Position numbers and translations under genes: made by a program | Shown here: in pieces, positions 43,022 through 51,806 of the stretch | Position numbering within the stretch: the first letter of the stretch is position 1 | Layout of the letters: each line of letters opens with the position of its first letter | Notes under the pieces: generated by a model | Told to the model about the DNA's origin: nothing | What the model saw: only the letters and a program-made list of their open reading frames with translations | Databases searched by the model: none | Assembly: GCF_008973465.1 (NCBI RefSeq) | Contig: NZ_WBXN01000004.1 | Location: forward strand, 6,674,501-6,738,500 | DNA: 64,000 nucleotides | Direction: 5' to 3' | DNA from: Streptomyces sp. SS1-1 | Lineage (GTDB): Bacteria; Actinomycetota; Actinomycetes; Streptomycetales; Streptomycetaceae

Positions 43022-43133
43022 GGCAGCCTTCTCTTCACGGCGTGGATGTCGTCGGCCGCGCATACGGTGGGTGTCGCGGGGCGACAGGTCGGACAGGGAG
43101 ATGCGGGCGGCGGGTGTCGCCGCCGGGCGGGGG

Positions 43134-43874
43134 TCAGCGGCTCTTGAGCCACTGTGCGAAGGTGTGATGGCCCAGACGGGCGTCCGGCCCGGGAAGCAGG
43201 GCCCGCTCATCGAGCACCGCACCGAAGAACGGGGCCCGCGCGTCGGCGATCACCGGGCCGGGCCGGCCGAGCAGGTCGAGAACCGCGGCCGTGACGTCCT
43301 CCAGCCGGAGCTCCTCGGGCCCGGCCGCCTCGACCACGCCGAACTGCGGCAGCCCCACGGCGACATGGGCGAGGACCGTGGCGACGTCGTCCGCCGAGAC
43401 GGGCCGGAGCAGGAGCGGCGGCACATGCACGCCGTCGGGCCGGGCGCCGCCCGCGGCGGCGGCCTCCACGGACTCGTGGAACGGCGTGGCGCGCACCACG
43501 GAGTACGGCACGGTGGTGCGCCGGGCCAGGTCCTCCTGCGCCGCCTTGGCCCGGAAGTAGCCCGCCCCGACGCGGTCGGCGCCCACCACCGACAGGGCCA
43601 CGTAGTGCTCGACGTCCGCTGCGGCGGCGGCCCGGAGGAGGTTGCCCGTCGCGGTGGTGAAGAAGGTGGTGGCGGCCTCCTGCCGGCGGGAGGGCGCGTC
43701 GGTGACGTCCACGATCACGTCGGCGCCGCGCAGCGCCCGGTCCAAGCCGTGTCCGGTGCTCACGTCGACCCCTTCCCCGCGCGACACCGGCACGACCTCC
43801 ACCCCGTGGTCCCGGAGCCGCGCGACGGTCCTGGAACCGATCAGTCCGGTGGCACCTGCAACGACGACTCTCAT
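43134..43874 (-). CDS. NmrA-like NAD(P)-binding protein (paralog)
   Basis: 246 aa. The N-terminal motif VVVAGATGLIGSRTV binds NAD(P); the body (VIVDVTDAP, HYVALSVVGADRV, GYFRAKAAQEDL) parallels the paralog at 24165-24917 along its whole length. It is a probable atypical SDR reductase or redox sensor. The start at 43874 follows GGAGGAGA; the longer frame to 43958 has no ribosome site. It is the first gene of the aceE-E2 operon, behind a promoter with a perfect -35 but a TGTC -10 box. Confidence 0.88.
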   Translation of the reverse strand: MRVVVAGATGLIGSRTVARLRDHGVEVVPVSRGEGVDVSTGHGLDRALRGADVIVDVTDAPSRRQEAATTFFTTATGNLLRAAAAADVEHYVALSVVGADRVGAGYFRAKAAQEDLARRTTVPYSVVRATPFHESVEAAAAGGARPDGVHVPPLLLRPVSADDVATVLAHVAVGLPQFGVVEAAGPEELRLEDVTAAVLDLLGRPGPVIADARAPFFGAVLDERALLPGPDARLGHHTFAQWLKSR

Positions 43875-43961
43875 CTGCGTCTCCTCCGTCCGGGGGGCGA
43901 TGGCCCCGCTGGGTGTCCTGGGCGGAAGGCGGCGGATGTGCCACTGCGCCCGTCTCACCTA

Positions 43962-43988
43962 GACAGAACGCCGGGCATCCGTGTGACA
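43962..43988 (-). promoter_or_regulatory. ECF41-type promoter before the NmrA-aceE-E2 operon
   Basis: Minus strand TGTCACA (43988-43982), 16-nt spacer, TGTC (43965-43962). One mismatch in the -10 box. Confidence 0.68.
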
Positions 43989-44026
43989 CCGTGTGGCCGG
44001 CCGCCGCCCGCGCCGGAGAGGGGAGT

Positions 44027-44053
44027 TGTCACAGACCCGCCCGCTGTCCGGTC
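44027..44053 (+). promoter_or_regulatory. ECF41-type promoter before the cupin gene 44147
   Basis: TGTCACA (44027-44033), 16-nt spacer, GGTC (44050-44053). Exact consensus, divergent from the previous promoter. Confidence 0.85.
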
Positions 44054-44146
44054 AGGACGGCGAGCGGTCATCACGACCGGAGACGATCCTGTGCCCGCGG
44101 ACTGTGTGCAGTCCGGGCACGGCGGAACCACGGAAGGTGCGACTCG

Positions 44147-44599
44147 ATGTCGGAGAATGCACAGCACGCCCATCACGGACACGGAACGGGCGACGCGGAC
44201 GGCCCGAGCTGGACCCGCGCGGCGAAGATGCTCCAGGACGCCTCGCCGGTCGTCGTTCCCGAGGGCGCCTCGGCGATGACCATTCACGTCGAGTGGGAGC
44301 CCGGCGACCCCGGCACCCCGCCGCACCGCCACTCCGGGCCGGCGTTCGGATACGTCATCAAGGGCGCCGTCCGCTTCGAACTGGAGGGTGAGCCCGAGCG
44401 GGTCATCGAGGCCGGCGGCACCTTCTGGGAGCCGGGCGGCGACGCCATCCACTACCAGGACGGCAACGCGCTCAGCGACGAGAGGACGGAGTTCGTCGTC
44501 ACGATGATGTGCGCGCCCGGCAAGCCCATGCTCGAACTGGTCGACGAGGCGGAGCTGAAGGAGCGCGCTCACCTGCGCGCCCCCCGGCCGACCGCCTGA
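44147..44599 (+). CDS. Cupin domain protein
   Basis: 150 aa single cupin. Metal ligands are likely in PPHRHSGPAFGYVIKG (about 60-75), with the downstream EAGGTFWEPGGDAIHYQDG supplying the second motif. The N-terminus is His-rich (AQHAHHGHG), which may also bind metal. The ATG at 44147 follows GGAAGG. An exact regulon promoter precedes it and a very strong terminator follows. Dioxygenase, isomerase or sensor functions are possible in this superfamily; none can be chosen here. Confidence 0.85.
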   Translation: MSENAQHAHHGHGTGDADGPSWTRAAKMLQDASPVVVPEGASAMTIHVEWEPGDPGTPPHRHSGPAFGYVIKGAVRFELEGEPERVIEAGGTFWEPGGDAIHYQDGNALSDERTEFVVTMMCAPGKPMLELVDEAELKERAHLRAPRPTA

Positions 44600-44658
44600 C
44601 CCCCGGCCCACCGACTGAACCCCGGGGCACCGCCGGTCCTCGGGGCCGGACCACCACG

Positions 44659-44718
44659 ACGGGGCCCCGCACCCGTGACCTTCCCGGCCTGGCCGGTGTC
44701 ACGGGTGCGGGGCCCCGT
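44659..44718. terminator. 21-bp perfect bidirectional terminator
   Basis: Arms 44659-44679 and 44698-44718 are perfectly complementary (left arm begins ACGGGGCCCCGCACC); the 18-nt loop contains a further CCGGCC-T-GGCCGG hairpin. It lies between the two convergent cupin genes. Confidence 0.85.
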
Positions 44719-44756
44719 CCGTGCGCGTGGCTCCCGCTCCGCTCCTCCTGCTCGTC

Positions 44757-45251
44757 CTACTCCACGAAGTACGAGTCGTGCCGGTCGAAGAACGCGGCAC
44801 GCTCCTCCTCGGACGCGTGACCCAGGCGGGAGACCTGCTCGAAGTACTCCTCGCGCGGGGCCCCCGGAGTGAACAGCAGCAGCATGTCGGCCGGCGCGTC
44901 CGAGTCGTTGCGGAAGGCGTGCAGACCGCCCTGGGGGACGTGCAGGAAGTCTCCCTTGCGGGCGTCGACCCACTGCACACCGTCGAACACGCGCACGGTG
45001 CCGTCCAGGATGAAGAAGGACTCCGAGATCCGCTTGTGGAAGTGGGTCTTCGGGCCGCCCGCCCTGGGGCGCATCTCGACCCGGTACAACCCGAACTCGC
45101 CCCTGGTGGTGGCGGTGGTGGCCAGATAGTGGGTGGCGTCCTTCCCGGTCCCGCTCTCACCGAGGTCGGGCGGTGTGGTGGCCGGACGGAAGACGGCACT
45201 GACCTCACCGTCCTCACCCCAGTACTTCTGTTCCGGGTACGGGTACGACAT
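44757..45251 (-). CDS. Cupin domain protein
   Basis: 164 aa cupin. The first motif is THFHKRISESFFILDG (about 68-83), with H and E ligands; the second is GDFLHVPQGGLHAFRND. The core resembles small-molecule dioxygenase or quercetinase-like cupins; the C-terminal helix ends with FFDRHDSYFVE. The start at 45251 follows AAAGGAA. It is last in a leftward series (CMD protein, hydrolase, MFS exporter, cupin) with short gaps, so it is probably part of that operon. Substrate unknown. Confidence 0.84.
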   Translation of the reverse strand: MSYPYPEQKYWGEDGEVSAVFRPATTPPDLGESGTGKDATHYLATTATTRGEFGLYRVEMRPRAGGPKTHFHKRISESFFILDGTVRVFDGVQWVDARKGDFLHVPQGGLHAFRNDSDAPADMLLLFTPGAPREEYFEQVSRLGHASEEERAAFFDRHDSYFVE

Positions 45252-45314
45252 GGTGGTTCCTTTCGTGCGGCCCGCGCCCCGTGCCTCTGTCACGGCGAGG
45301 GGCTCGGACGGTTG

Positions 45315-46841
45315 TCAGTCGGCGACCTGGTGACGGGTGAAGCGGGACACCAGCGGCGGCTCCGTCAGCCAGCCGTGGATGTGTCCGTGAGGCGGACGAG
45401 AGGCCGCGGCGGACCGCGGCAGCATGAGGAAGGCGACCGACGCGCCGACGGCGAGCAGGCCCGCGCACAGCGGCATGGCCCGTCCGAACGAGGCGTCGAA
45501 GGCCGTACCGGACCGGTAGGCCTCCGGACCCATACCGACCAGCAGCGGGAGCGCAGCGACGGACACCAGACCCGCCGCCCGGGCCGCGGCGTTGTTGATG
45601 CCGCTGGCCAGCCCGGCGTTGGCGGTGTCCACCGAGTGCAGCAGGGTCACGGTCAGGGGAGCGACCATGACGACCATGCCGGTGCCCATCACCAGCAGGG
45701 CCGGGAGGATGTCGAAGAGATAGGACGCGTGGGGACCGACCCGCAGCATGAGCAGCATCCCCGCTCCGCACACCAGCGGACCGACGGTGAGCGGCACACG
45801 CGGTCCCAGCCGCTGGGCGAGTGTCCCGGCGTGGGACGAGAAGAGCAGCATCAGCACGGTGTTGGGCAGCATCGCCGCCCCGGCGGCCATCGCCGGATAC
45901 CCGACGACGATCTGCAGCTGCAACGCGGTGAGGAAGAAGAACCCACCCGTGCCCGCGTAGACGCACAAGGTGATCACGTTGACGGCGCTGAACTGCCGTG
46001 AGGAGAAGATCGCCGGCGGCATCATGGGGTCGGCGCCACGTCGTTCCACGCGGAGGAACGCGGCTCCCACGACGACACCGCCGACGGCCGCGGCGACGGC
46101 CACGGGTCCGCCGTCGCGCGCCTCCGTCAGCGCGTACGTGACCAGTCCCAGGGCCAGGGCCCCCAGGAAGGCGCCGTTGACGTCGAAGCCGACCCGGCGT
46201 CGGCCTGCCGCGCCGGCCGGCTGCTCGCGGGCCGTGCCCACGGATTCGGGAACATGACGCAGGGCGACGGGAACGCACAGCAGCGCCGGGACGGCGCTCA
46301 GCACGAAGGTCCAGCGCCAGCCGGGCCCGTCCACCAGCCACCCGCCCACAAAGGGACCGAGGGCGGCGCCGATGCCGCCGAAGCCAGACCACAGACCGAT
46401 CGCCCGCGGCCGGTCGTCCGGATGGAAGGACGCCTCGATGATCGCCAGCGAGCCGGGCGTGAGCAGGGCGCCGCCCACACCCTGCAGGGCCCGGGCGACG
46501 ATGAGCGTGGTCGTGTCCGGGGCGAGGCCGCACAACAGAGAGGCGACCGCGAACCACACCAGGCCCAGGACGAAGACGCGACGCCGCCCGAACCGGTCGC
46601 CCAGGGAACCGCCCAGCAGGATGAGTCCCGCGAGGGTCAGCATGTAGGCGTTCACCGTCCACTGGAGGGCGTCGAGATCGGCGTCGAAGTCCTGGCCGAT
46701 GCGTGGGAGCGCGACGTTGGTCACCGTCGAGCCGAGCAGCACGACGCCGGAGCCCAGGACGGTGGCCAGCAGGGTCCACCGTCCGCGGGCGCCGGCGACG
46801 CGGAGGGGGGCGGTGCTCTCGGGAGTGGGGGATCGGTTCAT
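45315..46841 (-). CDS. MFS drug:H+ antiporter, DHA2 (EmrB/QacA) family
   Basis: 508 aa with about 14 membrane helices, the size of DHA2 exporters. It starts MNRSPTPES, then a first helix at LLATVLGSGVVLLGSTV followed by NVALPRIGQDF. The antiporter motif C is seen in IGAALGPFVGGWLV, and motif A-like GGSLGDRFGRRRVF in the first cytoplasmic loop. Exports small molecules with proton exchange. Its ATG overlaps the preceding hydrolase stop by 4 bp (ATGA), so the two are translationally coupled within the CMD operon. Substrate unknown. Confidence 0.92.
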   Translation of the reverse strand: MNRSPTPESTAPLRVAGARGRWTLLATVLGSGVVLLGSTVTNVALPRIGQDFDADLDALQWTVNAYMLTLAGLILLGGSLGDRFGRRRVFVLGLVWFAVASLLCGLAPDTTTLIVARALQGVGGALLTPGSLAIIEASFHPDDRPRAIGLWSGFGGIGAALGPFVGGWLVDGPGWRWTFVLSAVPALLCVPVALRHVPESVGTAREQPAGAAGRRRVGFDVNGAFLGALALGLVTYALTEARDGGPVAVAAAVGGVVVGAAFLRVERRGADPMMPPAIFSSRQFSAVNVITLCVYAGTGGFFFLTALQLQIVVGYPAMAAGAAMLPNTVLMLLFSSHAGTLAQRLGPRVPLTVGPLVCGAGMLLMLRVGPHASYLFDILPALLVMGTGMVVMVAPLTVTLLHSVDTANAGLASGINNAAARAAGLVSVAALPLLVGMGPEAYRSGTAFDASFGRAMPLCAGLLAVGASVAFLMLPRSAAASRPPHGHIHGWLTEPPLVSRFTRHQVAD

Positions 46842-47653
46842 GTCGTGTCCTGGCGTCGTCCGGTGAGGCGAGCGCGGGCGGGGTGTCCCTGTCGCAGGTC
46901 GCGTACGTCCCGCACAGCGGCCGCGAACGCTTCCGGGCGCTCCTGGGGGAGGTTGTGGCCGGCGTCCGCGACCGTGCGGTGGAGACGGGGGCCGGTGAAG
47001 TGACGGGCGGTCGAGGACCCGTCCGTGGCCGGGAAGTTGCCGTCGGCCAGCCCGTCCAGGGTGATGGCGGGCACGGTGATCGGGGGCAGCCCGGCCAGCT
47101 GCTCCTCCAGCCGTGCGTACGGTTCGGCACCCGGGGCGAACCCGAGGCGGTGCCGGTACGGATGGACCACGACGTCGGTGTGGTCGGGGTTGGCGAAGGA
47201 CCGCGCGGCCCGCTCCAGGTCCTGTTCGCGAAACGGCCACTTCGGGGAGTTCCGCTTCCAGATCACGCGTGCGACCCCCTGCGGATCGCGGGCCAGTCCG
47301 GCCCGGCCCCGCTCGGTGAGGAAGTAGTAGAAGTACCAGAAACCCGCCTCGCGTTCGGGCTCGACGGGTTCCGCCGCCGCGGCGATGTCCTGGAGGGCGG
47401 CTTGCTGACCGGAGCGGGGAGTCGTCGCGGAGAGGAACCTGGTGGGCCCATGGCCCCGCAGATGGGGGACGACGACCCGAAACCCGCTGTCCGCGAGGCG
47501 TGGAGCCACCTCCGCGTAACTGTGGATGTCGTAGGGGAAACCGTGCAGGAGCAGCACGGTGTCGCCGTCCGTGGGACCCGCCTCGTAGTAGGCGATGTCC
47601 AGGATGTCGGTGCTGACCCGTCGCAGTGGTTCGAGCGCGCGGTGGTCTGGCAT
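46838..47653 (-). CDS. Alpha/beta hydrolase with internal deletion of the nucleophile segment
   Basis: 271 aa. The N-terminal part (LLLHGFPYDIHSYAEV, RVVVPHLRGHGPTRF) and the C-terminal half (VIWKRNSPKWPFREQ, HRLGFAPGAEPYARL, the late histidine in DAGHNLPQE) match epoxide-hydrolase-like proteins. However, SGQQAAL (near residue 87) runs straight into QDIAAAAEP. The segment normally between them, about 50 residues with the GxDxG or GxSxG nucleophile elbow, is absent. The frame is intact. It is therefore probably catalytically dead, yet coupled to the MFS gene by ATGA. ATG 47653 follows AAGGA. Confidence 0.75.
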   Translation of the reverse strand: MPDHRALEPLRRVSTDILDIAYYEAGPTDGDTVLLLHGFPYDIHSYAEVAPRLADSGFRVVVPHLRGHGPTRFLSATTPRSGQQAALQDIAAAAEPVEPEREAGFWYFYYFLTERGRAGLARDPQGVARVIWKRNSPKWPFREQDLERAARSFANPDHTDVVVHPYRHRLGFAPGAEPYARLEEQLAGLPPITVPAITLDGLADGNFPATDGSSTARHFTGPRLHRTVADAGHNLPQERPEAFAAAVRDVRDLRQGHPARARLTGRRQDTT

Positions 47654-47760
47654 CAGGGGTCCTTGGGGGGTGGCGTTGCCCGAGGGGCCCGCCACCCGCT
47701 CGCGGGCCGGGCGAGCGGACGGCGGACGGTACGGCGTCCGGCGGGGCCGGAGCGGCTGCC

Positions 47761-48231
47761 TCAGCCGAACATGCCGGGCTTGTATCCGCCTGCGGGCTGC
47801 TGGTTGATGACGTTGATCCGGTTGTAGGCGTTGATGACGGCGATCAGCGAGATCAGCGCGGCGAGTTGGTCCTCGTCGTAGTGCTTCGCGGCCTGCGCCC
47901 ACGCCTCGTCCGAGACGCCGCCGGCGGCGTCGGCGATGCGCGTCCCCTGTTCGGCCAGCTCCAGGGCGGCCCGCTCGGCGTCCGAGAAGACCGTGGCCTC
48001 GCGCCACACGGCCACCAGGTTCAGCCGCTGCTGATCCTCGCCGGCCGCGGCGGCGTCCTTGGTGTGCATGTCGGTGCAGAAGCCGCAGCCGTTGATCTGG
48101 CTGGCACGGATCTTCACCAGCTCCTGGGTGGTGACCGGCAGAGCGGCCTGGACCGCCGCCCCGGCCGAGTTCAGGTGCTTCATCACCTTGCCGGCCAGCG
48201 CGTTGCCGAAGTAGTTGATGCGCGCGTCCAT
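47761..48231 (-). CDS. Carboxymuconolactone decarboxylase/AhpD-like protein
   Basis: 156 aa all-helical CMD-family protein. The redox motif CGFC with H56 (C49, C52, H56 in GCGFCTDMHTKDA) is that of AhpD-like alkylhydroperoxidases rather than true decarboxylases. The ATG at 48231 follows GAGGAGA. An exact regulon promoter lies 39 bp upstream. CMD-family genes are the classic neighbours and targets of ECF41 sigma factors in other bacteria (established for the group), which strengthens the promoter assignment. It heads a probable CMD-hydrolase-MFS-cupin operon. Confidence 0.93.
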   Translation of the reverse strand: MDARINYFGNALAGKVMKHLNSAGAAVQAALPVTTQELVKIRASQINGCGFCTDMHTKDAAAAGEDQQRLNLVAVWREATVFSDAERAALELAEQGTRIADAAGGVSDEAWAQAAKHYDEDQLAALISLIAVINAYNRINVINQQPAGGYKPGMFG

Positions 48232-48269
48232 GTCGTATCTCCTCAAGAGGAACGGGATTACAGCCCACT

Positions 48270-48296
48270 GACCGGGAGCCCGCGCGCTTTGTGACA
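48270..48296 (-). promoter_or_regulatory. ECF41-type promoter before the CMD operon
   Basis: Minus strand TGTCACA (48296-48290), 16-nt spacer, GGTC (48273-48270). Exact consensus. Confidence 0.88.
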
Positions 48297-48306
48297 ACGG
48301 AAGTCG

Positions 48307-48319
48307 CCCCCCCCCCCCC
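48307..48319. repeat. C13 homopolymer tract
   Basis: Thirteen consecutive C in the 307-bp interval 48232-48538, 11 bp upstream of the CMD -35 box. Apart from that promoter and this tract the interval holds only TGACACA-like fragments near 48371 without a -10 box, and no gene. Confidence 0.85.
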
Positions 48320-48538
48320 ACGCACGACAGGTGCGGACCTGTCGCGGAGCAGCAGACACGACACATCATCTGACACACCGTGTGAGTGAAAAGCGCGTGC
48401 GCGGCCCGCGTTCAGTGTGTTCGCCGGGCGCGGGAGATACCATCGAGCGAATGGACCAGGCCGGTCGGCCTGAGTCGGCGCCGCCCTCCCGGGACCCGGG
48501 CCGGCGAGCACACCATCAGCGAACCCCAGGTGATCACC

Positions 48539-49327
48539 ATGGCTACCGAAAGCATCCTGCACCCGAGTCTCATCGTCCCGATCGGGCACGTCGAACCCGT
48601 TCCCCGGCGGATCCGGGGCATGGTCGCGGGCCGTGTCGTGTTCGACACGCGCCGCGCGCTGTACGTGTGGGAGTGGCAGGCCTATCCGCAATTCAGCATC
48701 CCGATCGAGGACTTGGTGGAGGGAGCGCTCCACGACGACAGGCACACCGAGCAACTCGGTGCCGGGGTAGCGCACCGCCACACCCTGCGGGTCGGGCCGG
48801 AGGTCCGTGCCGGAGCGGCGTGGGTGTGGGGGGAGGGCTCCCCCGAAGCGCTGCGGGAGACGGTGCGCTTCGAATGGGAGGCGCTCGATGCCTGGTTCGA
48901 GGAGGACGAGCCGGTCTTCGTCCACCCGCGGAGCCCGTACTCGCGCGTGGACGCGCTCCGTTCGCGCAGCACCGTGCGGGTCGAGGTGGACGGCGTCGTG
49001 CTGGCGGAGGCCTCCGGCTGCGTGAAGCTGTTCGAGACCGGCCTGCCGACCCGCTACTACCTCGATCCCGCGAGCATCGACTGGACCCGGCTGCGGCGCT
49101 CCGACACGGTGACCCGGTGTCCCTACAAGGGCACGACGAGCGACTACTGGTCGTTCGACAGCGACACCGCCTCCCATGAGGACATCGCCTGGACGTACGA
49201 CTTCCCGACCATCCAGGCCAACCGCATCGCCGGACTGACCGCGTTCTACAACGAGCACGTCGATCTGTACGTCGACGGCTCCCTGCTGCCCAGGCCGGCG
49301 GACCCCACCCGGGTGGCGTCCGACTAG
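48539..49327 (+). CDS. Tandem DUF427 domain protein
   Basis: 262 aa. Two copies of the DUF427 beta-fold can be read: an N-terminal one (GRVVFDTRRALYVWEWQAYP, about 28-47 onward) and a better-conserved C-terminal one (VEVDGVVLAEASGCVKLFET, then RCPYKGTTSDYWS). The second contains the family CPYKG hallmark. The first lacks it and may be structural only. The ATG at 48539 follows AGGTGATC. No membrane segment or signal is visible. No promoter with correct spacing was found. DUF427 function is not established. Confidence 0.85.
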   Translation: MATESILHPSLIVPIGHVEPVPRRIRGMVAGRVVFDTRRALYVWEWQAYPQFSIPIEDLVEGALHDDRHTEQLGAGVAHRHTLRVGPEVRAGAAWVWGEGSPEALRETVRFEWEALDAWFEEDEPVFVHPRSPYSRVDALRSRSTVRVEVDGVVLAEASGCVKLFETGLPTRYYLDPASIDWTRLRRSDTVTRCPYKGTTSDYWSFDSDTASHEDIAWTYDFPTIQANRIAGLTAFYNEHVDLYVDGSLLPRPADPTRVASD

Positions 49328-49368
49328 CCGAGCCCCGTCGTGCGGCGGGCACGTCTTTTCTCCCGGCG

Positions 49369-49395
49369 CGTCACACATCGGCTCCCAAGACGGTC
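49369..49395 (+). promoter_or_regulatory. ECF41-type promoter before the lipase-hydrolase operon
   Basis: CGTCACA (49369-49375), 16-nt spacer, GGTC (49392-49395). One mismatch in the -35 box. Confidence 0.74.
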
Positions 49396-49442
49396 TGATG
49401 AGGTGGAAAGTCCTCCAAAAGCCACCATTTCAGGGAGCGATC

Positions 49443-50393
49443 ATGAGTGACATCGTCCTCGAGCCCGCCGCGCAGGAGTTCGCCGACGCGACCGCCAAGC
49501 CGCCGCTGCTGTACGAACTCGGTGTCGAGGGAGCCCGCAAGCTGCTCGACGACGTCCAGTCCGGGCCCATCGGCAAGCCCGACGTGGACGAGAAGTGGAT
49601 CACCGTCCCCGCCCGGGTCGGCGAGGTGAAGGTGCGCATCGTCAAGCCCGCCGGCAGCACCGGCACGCTTCCCGTCATCCTCTACGTGCACGGCGGCGGC
49701 TGGATCCTCGGGAACGCCGGCACCCACGACCGGCTGGTGCGCGAGCTGGCCGTGGGCGCGGAGGCGGCTGTGGTCTTCGTCGAGTACGACCGCTCACCGG
49801 AGGCGAAGTACCCCGTCGCCATCGAGCAGGCCTACGCCACCGCCCAGTGGGTCACCACCCAGGGCGCCGAGGAGGACCTCGACGGCTCCCGCATGGTCGT
49901 CGCCGGTGACTCCGTCGGCGGCAACATGAGCGCCGCCCTCACCCACCTGGCCAAGCGGCGCGGTGACGTGACCTTCCTGCACCAGTCCCTCTACTACCCC
50001 GTCACCGACGCGGGGCAGGACACCGAGAGCTATCGCGTCTTCGCCCACGGACCGCACCTGACCGCCAAGGCCATGGAATGGTTCTGGAACGCCTACACCA
50101 CCGATCCGGCGGAGCGCGACGAGATCACGGCCTCGCCGCTGCGCGCCACGCTCGAGGACCTCCAGGGGCTGCCGCCCGCGTTCGTCGCGGTCGACGAGAA
50201 CGACGTGCTGCGCGACGAGGGCGAGGCCTACGCCCGCAAGCTGATCCAGGCCGGTGTGCCGACCACGAGCGTCCGCTACAACGCCAGCCTGCACGACTTC
50301 ATGATGCTCAACCCGGTCCGCGGAACCCAGGCGTCGACCGCGGCGATCGAGCAGGCGATCCACGTCCTGCGCAAGGCCCTCGGCACCGACTGA
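49443..50393 (+). CDS. HSL-family (GDXG) esterase/lipase
   Basis: 316 aa serine hydrolase of the hormone-sensitive lipase group. HGGGW (83-87) forms the oxyanion hole; S157 lies in GDSVGG; the acid and histidine are in AVDENDVLRDEG and ASLHDFMML. No signal peptide, so intracellular. The ATG at 49443 follows GGGAGCG. A one-mismatch regulon promoter lies upstream and a second hydrolase gene starts 80 bp downstream, suggesting an operon. Likely substrates are short acyl esters; none is indicated by context. Confidence 0.9.
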   Translation: MSDIVLEPAAQEFADATAKPPLLYELGVEGARKLLDDVQSGPIGKPDVDEKWITVPARVGEVKVRIVKPAGSTGTLPVILYVHGGGWILGNAGTHDRLVRELAVGAEAAVVFVEYDRSPEAKYPVAIEQAYATAQWVTTQGAEEDLDGSRMVVAGDSVGGNMSAALTHLAKRRGDVTFLHQSLYYPVTDAGQDTESYRVFAHGPHLTAKAMEWFWNAYTTDPAERDEITASPLRATLEDLQGLPPAFVAVDENDVLRDEGEAYARKLIQAGVPTTSVRYNASLHDFMMLNPVRGTQASTAAIEQAIHVLRKALGTD

Positions 50394-50473
50394 CCCGTTC
50401 CGCGCGGCACCGCCGGCACCCTGGCGCGCCCCATGACGCGCACGGTGTGCCGGCTCAACGAAAGGCCACTCCC

Positions 50474-51193
50474 ATGAGTGCACAGAATTCGACCATCGTC
50501 CTCGTCCACGGCGCGTTCGCGGACTCGTCCAGCTGGAACGGCGTCGTCGAGAGGCTCCAGTCACACGGCTATCCGGTCGTGGCCGCGAGCAACCCGCTGC
50601 GCGGGCTGACCGCGGACAGCGCGTACGTCCGGCAACTCCTGGAATCCATCGACGGGCCCGTGGTCCTCGCCGGACACTCCTACGGCGGTTCCGTCATCAG
50701 CAACGCGGCCACGGGACTCGGTCACGTCAAGGCTCTGGTGTTCGTCGCGGCCTTCCTGCCGGACGTGGGCGAGAGCGCCGTCGACCTGTCCGGCAAGTTC
50801 CCGGGCAGCACCCTCGGCGAGACGCTCCGCCCGGTCCCGGTCACGCTCCCCGACGGGGCCCGGGCCGCGGACCTCTACATCGAGAAAAGCAGATTCCACC
50901 AGCAGTTCGCCGCCGACGTCCCGGAGGAGGTCACGGCGGTCATGGCGGCAACCCAACGGCCCGTCGCCGACGCCGCGCTGGCGGAGGGCGCGTCGGCCGC
51001 GGCGTGGAAGGACATCCCGTCCTGGGTCCTCGTGGCGTCCGAGGACCGCAACATACCGGCCCAGGCGCAGACGTACATGGCCGAGCGCGCGGGGGCCACG
51101 GTGGCACACGTCACCGCTTCCCACGCGGTCAGCGTGTCCCGTCCGGGCGACGTCGCCCGGCTGATCGACGAGGCGGCGCAGGCGACCGGCTGA
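50474..51193 (+). CDS. Cytoplasmic alpha/beta hydrolase (paralog of the secreted one)
   Basis: 239 aa. HGAFADSSSW (12-21), GHSYGG with nucleophile S69, and the late histidine in ASHAVSVSRP. It aligns almost end to end with the mature part of 37469-38311 but has no signal peptide, so the island holds an exported and an intracellular version of the same enzyme. The ATG at 50474 follows GAAAGG. It lies 80 bp after the HSL esterase and probably shares its promoter. Substrate unknown; it would be informative to test both paralogs on the same esters. Confidence 0.88.
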   Translation: MSAQNSTIVLVHGAFADSSSWNGVVERLQSHGYPVVAASNPLRGLTADSAYVRQLLESIDGPVVLAGHSYGGSVISNAATGLGHVKALVFVAAFLPDVGESAVDLSGKFPGSTLGETLRPVPVTLPDGARAADLYIEKSRFHQQFAADVPEEVTAVMAATQRPVADAALAEGASAAAWKDIPSWVLVASEDRNIPAQAQTYMAERAGATVAHVTASHAVSVSRPGDVARLIDEAAQATG

Positions 51194-51284
51194 GCGGACG
51201 GTGGGTCTCCGCCGAGACCGGCGGCGACCCACCTGCCCGCGCCCGCCGCGGCGCGTCCCGACCGCAGTGACACGGGAGTACCTC

Positions 51285-51626
51285 ATGAACACGAGCAAGC
51301 AGGCCGCGCGCGGGCTGGCCGACATACAGGCGTACCTGTACCGCGAGGCGCACCTCAGCGCCGCCCGTCGGCGGGTGTCCGCCTTCACCGAGAGGACCGA
51401 CGGGCTGACCCACGGCCAGAAGCGGGACCTGGAGCAGTGGTACCTGGAGGAACAGAAATACGTGGCCCGCATGGTGACCGAGCACATCGCCGACACCATC
51501 GGCGCGGCCGAGGCGGCGCACCGCCGCCGGTTCGGCCGCTGGTTGCGAGGCACACTGATCGCCATGATCGCGATCGGCCTGGCGATCTTCGTGTGCACGG
51601 CGGCCGTCGTGGGCTCGATGACCTGA
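51285..51626 (+). CDS. Small tail-anchored membrane protein
   Basis: 113 aa. Charged, helical N-terminal two thirds (QAYLYREAHLSAARRRVSAF, then QKRDLEQWYLEEQKYVARMV) and a single C-terminal membrane helix (GTLIAMIAIGLAIFVCTAAVV, about 88-108), so it is tail-anchored with its bulk in the cytoplasm. The start at 51285 follows GGGAG; the frame extends upstream without a better start. I recognise no family. It follows the two hydrolase genes at 91 bp and precedes a LAL regulator. It could tether a partner to the membrane; that is speculation. Confidence 0.68.
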   Translation: MNTSKQAARGLADIQAYLYREAHLSAARRRVSAFTERTDGLTHGQKRDLEQWYLEEQKYVARMVTEHIADTIGAAEAAHRRRFGRWLRGTLIAMIAIGLAIFVCTAAVVGSMT

Positions 51627-51806
51627 TCCGCCGGCGCGCCGCCCGACCACCGCGGATCCCGCGGCAGCGACTTCCGGCCGGCCGGAAGCGGGCGGGGCAC
51701 CGGACCGACCAGGGGCCGACCAGCTTCGCGCGAGCCTCGGCGATCAGTTTCGGACAGGTCTGCTGGATGTGGAACGCGGGGGTATCGTGACAGCCGGGAG
51801 GCTGCC

